Below are positions 1 through 6,538 of a stretch of DNA of 6,634 bases, piece by piece; the stretch's first letter is position 1; the number at the start of each line of letters is the position of its first letter. The notes under the pieces were generated by a model, which saw nothing but the letters and a program-made list of their open reading frames with translations, searched no databases and was not told the origin of the DNA. The DNA is taken from the NCBI GenBank assembly GCA_022451445.1, contig JAKUSY010000177.1, forward strand, positions 1 to 6,634, read 5' to 3'. Both the position numbers and the translations under genes were made by a program. The DNA comes from Planctomycetota bacterium (GTDB lineage Bacteria; Planctomycetota; UBA8108).

Positions 1-2
1 AA

Positions 3-1133
3 AACCACCTGTGGCCGCTTAAAAGCGGCCCCACGCATCTCGCCCGGCGCCTTGTAGCCGAGGGTGACAGGGTGTTTGTCACACTCGGCTACAAGGCACC
101 GGTGGTGGCCCTCGATGCCGCCACCGGAAAACGGCTGTGGCGCTTCAGCTACCCCACCGACTACGAGGATCTCTACGGCTACGACGCGGGCCCGCGCTGC
201 GCCCCGGCGGTCTACGAGGGAGGCATCTACACGCTCGGCCCCAAGGGCGTGCTCCACTGTCTCGAGCTCGAGACCGGCAGGAAGCGGTGGGCTATCGACA
301 TCAGGACGCGCTATTCCATCGCGCCCAACTTCTTCGGCACCGGCGCCACCCCCCTGGTCACCGGCGGCAGGGTCTACTGCAACCTCGGCAGCACCCAGTT
401 CATTCCCCTTCGCAAGCGCGACGGCATGGCCTTCGCCTTCGACGCCGGGACCGGCAAGGAACTCTGGAAGACCGTGAGCGATGGCGGCTCCTACGCCTCG
501 CCGAGCCTCGCGGAGATCGACGGCGCCCGCCATTTGTTCATCTTCCACCGCGGCGGCCTCTCCTGCTACGACCCGGACACCGGCAAGGAGCGCTGGAAGT
601 TTCCCTGGCACGCCCGCTTCAGCGACTCGGTGAATGGGGCCACCCCGCTCGTCGTCGGCGACAAGCTCTTCTTCTCGGCCACCTACGGGACCGGCAGCGT
701 CTGCCTGCAGGTGAAGAAAGACTCCTACAAGACGCTGTGGAAGGACGATCTCTCCAGGCGCGGCCGCATTCTCGACATCCACTGGACGCCGCCGAACCAT
801 CTCGACGGTCATCTCTACGCCTTCAGCGGCCGCAACCCGCCTGATGCGATGTTCAAATGCGTCGAGCTCGCCACCGGCAAGGTCAAGTGGGAGTGGCGCA
901 GCCACTTCTACCGCGGCTCGATGATCTACTCCGACGGGCACTTCATCGCCATGGGAGAGTTCGGCGACCTGTCGCTGCTGAAGCTCTCCCCCGCGGGGCA
1001 TAAGGAGCTTACCCGCGTGCCGAAGGTCCTCACCTCCCCGGCGTGGACGGTTCCCACGCTCAGCGGCGGGCTGCTCTACCTGCGCGACACGAAGACGCTG
1101 ATCTGCATGGAGCTGCGGGTGAAGAAGAAATGA
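3..1133 (+). CDS. PQQ-like beta-propeller repeat protein, C-terminal part (5' end beyond window)
   Basis: This is an open frame from the left edge to a TGA, giving 376 visible residues; the true start lies outside the window. The GTG at 72 is not the start, because the frame is open upstream of it and encodes family-like sequence (RRLVAEGDR) running into FVTLGYKAPV. Propeller blades are marked by repeats of the form D-x-x-TG-K-x-x-W: AATGKRLW near residues 39-46, ETGRKRW at 90-96, GTGKELW at 149-155, DTGKERW at 192-198 and ATGKVKW at 290-296. Phrases such as GYDAGPRCAP and NGATPLVVGD are typical of the secreted PQQ-like (PQQ_2/BamB-like) propellers common in Planctomycetota and Verrucomicrobiota. 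The protein ends in a basic tail (RVKKK). I see no c-type heme motif or extra domain, so a redox role cannot be claimed; a binding or scaffold role outside the cytoplasm is inference. It converges with the DUF1080/ThuA gene. The fold call is firm and the function is unknown. Confidence 0.88.
   Translation, partial: NHLWPLKSGPTHLARRLVAEGDRVFVTLGYKAPVVALDAATGKRLWRFSYPTDYEDLYGYDAGPRCAPAVYEGGIYTLGPKGVLHCLELETGRKRWAIDIRTRYSIAPNFFGTGATPLVTGGRVYCNLGSTQFIPLRKRDGMAFAFDAGTGKELWKTVSDGGSYASPSLAEIDGARHLFIFHRGGLSCYDPDTGKERWKFPWHARFSDSVNGATPLVVGDKLFFSATYGTGSVCLQVKKDSYKTLWKDDLSRRGRILDIHWTPPNHLDGHLYAFSGRNPPDAMFKCVELATGKVKWEWRSHFYRGSMIYSDGHFIAMGEFGDLSLLKLSPAGHKELTRVPKVLTSPAWTVPTLSGGLLYLRDTKTLICMELRVKKK
13..30. 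repeat. 8-base inverted repeat with AA spacer inside the propeller coding sequence
   Basis: The sequence GGCCGCTT-AA-AAGCGGCC forms a hairpin with eight-base arms. It lies inside the open reading frame of the propeller gene, where it encodes part of WPLKSGP. It looks like a terminator stem, and on the - strand it is followed by GGTGGTTTT at the window edge, but it may simply be coding sequence. Its role is unknown. Confidence 0.6.
44..102. repeat. 26-base near-perfect inverted repeat within the propeller gene
   Basis: Arms 44-69 and 77-102 are reverse complements at 24 of 26 positions (mismatches 63/83 and 48/98), separated by a seven-base spacer GGGTGTT. Transcribed, this would make a long and very stable hairpin. 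Both arms are coding in the same frame: the left arm covers RLVAEGD and the right arm covers VTLGYKAP, each of which resembles the protein family. The left arm uses CTT for Leu and GTA for Val; I saw no other in-frame GTA in this gene, which prefers GTC and GTG. That bias is compatible with one arm having been copied from the other. Confidence 0.8.
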
Positions 1134-1163
1134 CGGCGGCGTCCCCCTGCCGGGGAACCGCCG
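1134..1163. terminator. GC-rich hairpin between convergent genes, possible bidirectional terminator
   Basis: Left arm segments 1134-1139 (CGGCGG) and 1142-1146 (TCCCC) pair with 1152-1156 (GGGGA) and 1158-1163 (CCGCCG). There is a small internal loop (CG against A) and a CTGCC apical loop. It sits between the stop codon of the + strand propeller gene and that of the - strand DUF1080/ThuA gene. There is no T-run on the + side. On the - side the hairpin is followed by a pyrimidine stretch TCATTTCTTCTTC, which is only moderately T-rich. The position and stem support termination, and the poor tails limit confidence. Confidence 0.45.
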
Positions 1164-1185
1164 CCTGAGCTCGACAGCGAAGCCC

Positions 1186-3072
1186 TCAGGGCAGCTCGCG
1201 GACGACGACGTTCCTGATGTCGACCTCGCTGCCGGGATGGTGCTGCTGGAAGGCGAAGTGGCCCTCCTCGAAGTGCTTCTTGTCGTAGCCGAAGCGGCCG
1301 CGCACCGTGACCCGGCCGTTGACCTTGAGCACGATGAAGTTGTCGACGGCGATGATCTCCTGGGTGCCCCACTCGCCGGTGGGAATCAATTGCTCGAAGA
1401 TCTTCTTATACATGTAGAGGCTGCCGGTTCGTACCGGGTCGCCGTGGTCGCTGTTGACCTGCGCCTCCATGCCATCGGGCCAGCGCGGCTGCCTCTTCGG
1501 GTCCTTGGCGAGCTGGGTGCGGAAATACATGCCGCTGTTGGAGTTCTTGCCCACCTTGATGTCGGCCTTGTAGTGGAAGTTCCTGTAGCGTTTGGGGCTG
1601 AAGATGTGACCCTGCCTGCCGCGGCCGGTAAGAACGCCGTCCTTCACGGTCCACACACCGTCATGAACGGCCTTCCAGCCGCTGAGGGTCTTGCCATCGA
1701 GCAGCGGGGTGAACTCAGGCGAGGACTTCGCCAGCCCGGGACGCTCGTCGGCCTCGTAGCCGGGGATCCCCAGGGCGTAGAGCACGCCGCCCTCGATATG
1801 CTCCTGGTAGACCGGGTTGGTCCAGACGTCGTCGCGGTGGCCCAGTGAGGTGTAGAAGACCTTGCCCTTGCCGAAGGCGCGGTTCCAGGCGACCGCGTAG
1901 TCGCCGTCCTTGCGCTTGCCCTTACCCTTCACGGACCTGGGGTTCATGCTGAGGATGACGTGGATGCGATCCCTGTTGTAATTCTTCATCTGGTAGATCT
2001 CATCCTTGATCGTCCACTGGGTGTCGAGGTGCAGGGCCGAGGGATGGCTCGGATCCTCGACGTCGAGGGTGACGTCCTCGTGCCAGGGATGACCGTCGAA
2101 GCTGCCGCCGATCATGTCCCAATACGGCTGCCAGTCCTTGTAGGTGTCGGTGGCGCTGTGGAAACCGGCGAAGGCGTGGCCTTCCTTGACCCAGTTGATG
2201 AAATAGTCGCGGTTGGCCTCGCTCAGGCGGAACTGGTTCTTGTCGCCGGTGGTGTAGAAGGCGACGCCGTCGTACTTCTTCAGCCCCTCGGGGTTGATCT
2301 GGTCGGTGTCATTGGTGGCGGTGACCTCGAAGTAGCCCGAATCCAGGCCGACCCTGGTCAGCACCTTGTGAGCAGTCGGGATCGAGCCGTGGCGGAAGCC
2401 GGCGGAGTGGGTGACAAAGAGAATCTTCTTCGGCTGGATCTCCTCGATGCGGATGTACTTGAAGGAGATCTCCATGGGCCCACCGCCGTGAAGCTGCCGG
2501 GCGATCAGCCCGGAGCGGTCGAGCTTGGCGTCCTTCTCGGTATAGCGCGTGGTCACGAGGCCGTTGAGGCTCAGGGTGATGTCGCTGCCGATCGCCCGGA
2601 TCTCGTAGCTGTTCCAGCGCTTGCCATCGAGATGCAGGAAGCGCTTGAACAGCTTTGCCCAGTCGTTCTTCGCCGCGTGAAGCATGCCGCGGCGCTTCTC
2701 ATCGTAGAGGCTGCCGTGGAAGCCCTTGCCGATGTCGGCCTGGTAGCCGGAGATGACGTAATCCTCGGGCTTGTCGACCTGCTTGCTGCGGAACTGGATG
2801 CCGCTGTTACCCTTGCCGTTGAAGCGGAACTTCAGCTTCAGGATATAGTTCGCGTAGGACTTCTCGCTCACGAGGAAAGTGTTGCCACGAATGCCCTTGG
2901 GTCCGGTCGAACCGACGATGGCGCCGTCCTTCACCGACCAGAGGTCGGCCTTGCCTTTCCAGCCGTCGAGGGTCTTGCCATCGAAGAGGCTGACCTCTGC
3001 CGCTGAAACCGAAACGCAGAACAGTGAAACAAGAACAACCGCCAGGAATGAAAAAAATTGCATCGACTTCAT
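1186..3072 (-). CDS. Secreted three-domain protein: DUF1080 (3-keto-disaccharide hydrolase) - ThuA-like - DUF1080
   Basis: The protein has 628 residues from the ATG at 3072. Residues 1-25 form a Sec signal peptide: K2, a hydrophobic core FFSFLAVVLVSLF, then SVSAAE for cleavage. No lipobox surrounds Cys19. Residues 27-211 are a DUF1080 domain opening SLFDGKTLDGWKG and containing NSGIQFRS. Residues 216-436 are a ThuA-like domain of the class I glutamine-amidotransferase-like fold, with KKILFVTHSAGFRHG, GFHSATD (304-310), HEDVTLDVEDPSHP, VAWNRAFGKGKVFYTSLGHR and a closing LYALG. Residues 455-628 are a second DUF1080 domain (PLLDGKTLSGWKA, NSGMYFRT). DUF1080 members cleave 3-keto-glycosides, and ThuA acts in disaccharide use through 3-keto sugars, so an extracytoplasmic role in glycan or disaccharide breakdown is inferred. 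A TTG at 3138 would add 22 residues ahead of the signal peptide and is rejected. The gene follows ileS on the same strand but beyond a terminator. Domain calls are strong and the substrate is unknown. Confidence 0.92.
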   Translation of the reverse strand: MKSMQFFSFLAVVLVSLFCVSVSAAEVSLFDGKTLDGWKGKADLWSVKDGAIVGSTGPKGIRGNTFLVSEKSYANYILKLKFRFNGKGNSGIQFRSKQVDKPEDYVISGYQADIGKGFHGSLYDEKRRGMLHAAKNDWAKLFKRFLHLDGKRWNSYEIRAIGSDITLSLNGLVTTRYTEKDAKLDRSGLIARQLHGGGPMEISFKYIRIEEIQPKKILFVTHSAGFRHGSIPTAHKVLTRVGLDSGYFEVTATNDTDQINPEGLKKYDGVAFYTTGDKNQFRLSEANRDYFINWVKEGHAFAGFHSATDTYKDWQPYWDMIGGSFDGHPWHEDVTLDVEDPSHPSALHLDTQWTIKDEIYQMKNYNRDRIHVILSMNPRSVKGKGKRKDGDYAVAWNRAFGKGKVFYTSLGHRDDVWTNPVYQEHIEGGVLYALGIPGYEADERPGLAKSSPEFTPLLDGKTLSGWKAVHDGVWTVKDGVLTGRGRQGHIFSPKRYRNFHYKADIKVGKNSNSGMYFRTQLAKDPKRQPRWPDGMEAQVNSDHGDPVRTGSLYMYKKIFEQLIPTGEWGTQEIIAVDNFIVLKVNGRVTVRGRFGYDKKHFEEGHFAFQQHHPGSEVDIRNVVVRELP

Positions 3073-3083
3073 GTCTTTACCAT

Positions 3084-3087
3084 CTCC
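3084..3087 (-). promoter_or_regulatory. Ribosome binding site (GGAG) supporting the ATG at 3072
   Basis: On the - strand GGAG lies 11 bases upstream of the ATG at 3072, the start that places the signal peptide at the exact N terminus. The spacing is somewhat long. No comparable purine stretch precedes the alternative ATG at 3063 or the TTG at 3138. I could not identify a convincing -35/-10 pair in the space between this site and the ileS terminator. Confidence 0.5.
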
Positions 3088-3153
3088 GCCTGTTAAACGC
3101 GTGTAGTGAAAAAATCGAAGGCCGTTCAGGGTATTCAAGCCGGGCCCGTCATC

Positions 3154-3180
3154 AAAACAAAAAAGCGCGCCCGGCCGGGC
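3154..3180 (-). terminator. Intrinsic terminator downstream of ileS
   Basis: Reading the - strand 10 bases past the ileS stop, a perfect palindrome GCCCGGCCGGGC (3169-3180) is followed by GCGC and then TTTTTTGTTTT. The simple stem is short (4 pairs, loop GGCC). A longer alternative pairs GCCGGGC on the - strand (3169-3175) with GCCCGGC further downstream (3139-3145), around the T-run. The GC palindrome with its T-run in the gap after ileS makes an intrinsic terminator the best reading. It argues that the DUF1080/ThuA gene is transcribed separately. Confidence 0.62.
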
Positions 3181-3190
3181 TCCAGGATGT

Positions 3191-6100
3191 TCATTCAGAG
3201 AGGGTGAAGTCGATCGAGAAGGCGAGCTCGCCGGCCTTGCCCTCCTTGCCCCCGGGCGCGCCCTCCTCGCCGGGGTACTTCACCGACAGGGAGAGGGTCT
3301 CGCCCTTGAGATAGTCCTCGCGCGCCTCGAGCGCGGCGCGCAGCTCCCGGGCGCAGGCCACCTTCAGCTCGATGCGGGCCTCGTAGGCCAACCCACGCTC
3401 TCCGCGCAGCGAGTTGACGCAGGCCACGACCTCGCGAGCCCACCACTCCCCCACCAGTTCCTCGTCGACCGCGGTCTCGAGCAGCAGCTCCTTCCCCTCG
3501 CGCGAGCGCGCGTCGTAGCCCGCGCGGGGCGCGAGGTCCACCTCGATCTCCTCGGGGCTCAGCTCGAGCGTCTCGCCGTCGACCTCGACCTCACAGACGC
3601 CGCGCTCCTCGAGCGAGGCGCGCAGGGCGGCCGCATCGGCAGCGAGCAACACCGCCTTCAGCTTCTGCACCAGCGCCCCGATGCGGGGTCCGATGACCTT
3701 GAAGTTGGGCTTGAGCACGTACTCGACGTAGGTCTCGGCCTCCTCGGTGAAGCGGATCTCCTTGACGTTGAGCTCCTCCTCCACCAGCGGCAGCAGATCG
3801 GCCAGCGGCTCGGCGCGAGACATGTCGGCGAGAACGACGACCGCCTCCCGCAGCGGCTGCCGCACCCTGAGCTTCGCCTCGACGCGGGCGGCGCGCCCCA
3901 GCGCGACCAGCTCGGTGGCCAAGGCCATCTGCCGCGACAGCTCCTCATCGACAAGCGCCTCGTTGACCTCGGGGTAGTCCGTCAAATGAACGCTCTCGGG
4001 CTGGGAGTCTCCGAAGGGCTCGGCGACCAGGTTCCGGTAGAGCACCTCGGCGAAGAAGGGCGTAAAGGGAGCGATCAGCCTCGAGACCGTCACCAGGCAC
4101 TCGTAGAGCGTCCAGAAAGCGTCGAGCTTGTCGTCGGTCATCCCGGAGCCCCAGAAGCGCGCCCGGCTGCGGCGTACGTACCAGTTCGACAGGTTGTCGA
4201 CGAAGGCGAAGAGAGCGCGGCTTGAGCTGAGCAGGTCGTAGCCGTCCATGGCGTCGGTCACGCGGCGCGTGGTGAGGTGCAATTCCGACAGGATCCAGCG
4301 GTCCATCAGGCCACGTGATGCGACCTCGGTGTAGCCCTCGGCGCCGGCAAGAGTCGTCCCATCGGCATCCGTTGCCCCGCCGTTACCCCGGGTCGGGTCG
4401 AAGTTGTCGATGTTGGCGTAGATGTTGAAGAAGCTGTAGACGTTCTGCAGGCGGATCAGGAAATCCTTCTTCGCCTCCGCCACCCGGTCGAGCCCGTAGC
4501 GGGCGTTCGTCCACGGGTGTCCCTGGCTCAGGAAGTACCAGCGGATCGCGTCGGCTCCGTGGGTATCGAAGGCCTCCTTCGGGGAGGTGTAATTGCCCAG
4601 CCGCTTGGATTCCTTGACACCGTTCTTGTCGCAGACGTGTCCCAGGACGACGCAATTGCGGTAGGGATGCGGACTCTCGCGGCCGCCATGGAGCATCGTG
4701 CTCTCCACCAGCAGAGAATTGAACCAGCCGCGGGTCTGGTCGATCGCCTCGGAGATGAAATCGGCCGGGAAGGCGGCGGAGAACTGCTCCTCGGAACCTT
4801 CCACGTGCGGATAGCCCCATTGGGCGAACGGCATGGCGCCGGAGTCGTACCAGCAGTCGATGACCTCGGTGACCCGGCGCATGCGGCCGGCGGGCTCCCC
4901 GGGCGACTCGTAGGTGATCTCGTCGATATACGGCTTGTGGACCTGCAGGTGCTCGGAGATGCCGGGGTCTTCCTCGACAGCCTTCTGCCAGGCCTCGGTG
5001 CCCTCGAGCCCGGGCTTCTCCAGCAGCTCGGCGTAGGAACCGATCGCCTCGGTGTGCCCTGTCTTATCACAGCGCCAGACCGGCAGCGGCGTCCCCCAGA
5101 AGCGCTCGCGCGAGAGAGCCCAGTCGACGTTGCCCTCGAGGAATTTCCCGAAGCGGCCGTCGCGGATATGCTCCGGGTACCAGTTCACCCCGGAGTTGTT
5201 CTCCAGCAGCTCCTTCTTAAAGCGACTCGTGCCGATGAACCAGGCCGGGCGCGCCAGCTGGATGAGCGGATCATCCTTGGCGCGGGGACAATAGGGATAC
5301 TCGTGGCGGTAGGACTCGCGGCGGAAGAGGCTGCCGTTTCCTTTCAGCAGGGCGATGATCTCGCGGTCGGCATCCTTGCAGAACTTCCCGGCAAGCTCTC
5401 CGGTCTCCGCCGTCATGCGGCCCTGCTCATCGACGAGCTGCAGGTAGCCGAGGTCCTGCTCGCGTGCGATGCGGTAGTCATCCTCGCCGAAGGCCGGGGC
5501 GATATGAACGATCCCGGTTCCCGACCCGTGATCCTGGGATGCGTCGATCACGACAAAATCAGCCGCGACGATCTCGAAGGCCTTGCCGCCCTCGGGCTCC
5601 TTGAAATCGAGCAGCTGCCGGTAGCGCCGCCCGACGAGGTCCGAGCCGGGGAAGGGATCGGAAAACACCGGCTCGGGAGCCGGGGCTTCCTCCTCATCTC
5701 CCTTTTTCTTCGCCGGCGGCGCGAAGAGCTTCGCCGCGAGGTCGGCGGCGACCACCAGCCGCTCGTTCGAGCCGTCTTCACGTGCCGTGGTCACCTCGAC
5801 ATACTGCCCGGCCTCGGCCACCGCCAGGACGACGTTCGAGGGCAGGGTCCAGGGGGTCGTGGTCCAGGCGAGGTAGCTGAGGTCGGGATCGTCGGCGTCG
5901 CGAAAACGAATGAAGACGCTCGGGTCCTCCACGTCGCGGTAGCCCTCGCCGACCTCGGCGGCCGACAGCACGGTGCCGCCCTGGGGCCACCACCACACCA
6001 CCTTGCGGTCCTCGTAGAGCAGCCCCTTGTCGAAGAGCTCCTTGAGCGACCACCAGACGCTCTCGACGTAGCTCTTGTGGAAGGTCACGTAGGCCTCGGA

Positions 6101-6538
6101 GAGATCGACCCAGAAGCCGATGCGCTCGGTCAGCTCCTCCCACTCCTTCGTGTAGACGAAGACCGAGTCGACGCACTTGCGGATGAACTTCTCGACCCCG
6201 TACTCGAGGATTCCCTCCTTGCCGGAGATCTCGAGCGCCTTCTCGACCTCGATCTCCACCGGCAGCCCGTGGGTGTCCCAGCCCGCCTTGCGCGGCACCC
6301 GGAAGCCGCGCATGGTCTTGTAGCGCGGGAAAACATCTTTGATAACGCGCGTCAGGACGTGCCCATTGTGGGGCATTCCATTCGCGGTGGGAGGCCCCTC
6401 GTAAAAAACGAAGGTCGGCGAGCCGGAGCGCCGCTCGAGGCTCTTGACGAAAATCTCCCGCTCTTTCCAGAAGGAGACGATATTCGCCTCCTCGGCGGGA
6501 AAGTCATAACGTTCGGGTACTGCTTTGAAGACTGACAT
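3191..6538 (-). CDS. ileS: Isoleucyl-tRNA synthetase, long eukaryote-like (IleRS2-type)
   Basis: This cytoplasmic class Ia synthetase charges tRNA-Ile with isoleucine and proofreads valine. It has 1115 residues, longer than the roughly 930-940 of the common bacterial type. The catalytic HxGH motif is HNGH (57-60). The CP1 editing domain shows WTTTPWTLPSN (225-235) and GTGIVHIAPAFGEDDY (340-355), including the Asp of the editing site, so editing looks intact. CWYDSGAMPFAQ (562-573) and DQTRGWF (600-606) precede the second signature, which reads KESKR (642-646) instead of KMSKS. The anticodon-binding domain includes DRWIL (746-750) and NWYVRRSRARFW (785-796), followed by the long C-terminal region of this type (about 870-1115). 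The segments that usually carry zinc-binding Cys pairs read WWWPQGG (182-188) and YCPRA (416-420). A charged Pro/Glu/Lys-rich insert lies at 274-290. The ATG at 6538 gives the expected N terminus (FKAVPERYDFPAEE); no clear Shine-Dalgarno precedes it. An intrinsic terminator follows. Confidence 0.97.
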   Translation of the reverse strand: MSVFKAVPERYDFPAEEANIVSFWKEREIFVKSLERRSGSPTFVFYEGPPTANGMPHNGHVLTRVIKDVFPRYKTMRGFRVPRKAGWDTHGLPVEIEVEKALEISGKEGILEYGVEKFIRKCVDSVFVYTKEWEELTERIGFWVDLSEAYVTFHKSYVESVWWSLKELFDKGLLYEDRKVVWWWPQGGTVLSAAEVGEGYRDVEDPSVFIRFRDADDPDLSYLAWTTTPWTLPSNVVLAVAEAGQYVEVTTAREDGSNERLVVAADLAAKLFAPPAKKKGDEEEAPAPEPVFSDPFPGSDLVGRRYRQLLDFKEPEGGKAFEIVAADFVVIDASQDHGSGTGIVHIAPAFGEDDYRIAREQDLGYLQLVDEQGRMTAETGELAGKFCKDADREIIALLKGNGSLFRRESYRHEYPYCPRAKDDPLIQLARPAWFIGTSRFKKELLENNSGVNWYPEHIRDGRFGKFLEGNVDWALSRERFWGTPLPVWRCDKTGHTEAIGSYAELLEKPGLEGTEAWQKAVEEDPGISEHLQVHKPYIDEITYESPGEPAGRMRRVTEVIDCWYDSGAMPFAQWGYPHVEGSEEQFSAAFPADFISEAIDQTRGWFNSLLVESTMLHGGRESPHPYRNCVVLGHVCDKNGVKESKRLGNYTSPKEAFDTHGADAIRWYFLSQGHPWTNARYGLDRVAEAKKDFLIRLQNVYSFFNIYANIDNFDPTRGNGGATDADGTTLAGAEGYTEVASRGLMDRWILSELHLTTRRVTDAMDGYDLLSSSRALFAFVDNLSNWYVRRSRARFWGSGMTDDKLDAFWTLYECLVTVSRLIAPFTPFFAEVLYRNLVAEPFGDSQPESVHLTDYPEVNEALVDEELSRQMALATELVALGRAARVEAKLRVRQPLREAVVVLADMSRAEPLADLLPLVEEELNVKEIRFTEEAETYVEYVLKPNFKVIGPRIGALVQKLKAVLLAADAAALRASLEERGVCEVEVDGETLELSPEEIEVDLAPRAGYDARSREGKELLLETAVDEELVGEWWAREVVACVNSLRGERGLAYEARIELKVACARELRAALEAREDYLKGETLSLSVKYPGEEGAPGGKEGKAGELAFSIDFTLSE

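Noticed and set aside
72..74. GTG at 72 as the start of the propeller gene
   Set aside because: The frame is open to the left edge, and residues before the GTG look like part of the same protein; a start here would leave no signal peptide.
1960..3006. A 348-codon open frame on the + strand opposite the DUF1080/ThuA gene
   Set aside because: It is a mirror of the real coding strand with low-complexity composition and no family motifs.
3136..3138. TTG start for the DUF1080/ThuA protein, 22 codons upstream of the ATG
   Set aside because: It would bury the signal peptide behind a non-hydrophobic extension, and no ribosome binding site precedes it; the ATG at 3072 has a GGAG upstream.
4517..6535. 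A 672-codon open frame on the + strand opposite ileS
   Set aside because: It is antisense to a certain ileS, and its composition (rich in L, G, V, A, D with no recognisable domain) is that expected from reading GC-rich codons backwards.
3073..6538. ileS and the DUF1080/ThuA gene as one operon
   Set aside because: The 118-base gap holds a terminator-like palindrome with a T-run, and the functions are unrelated.
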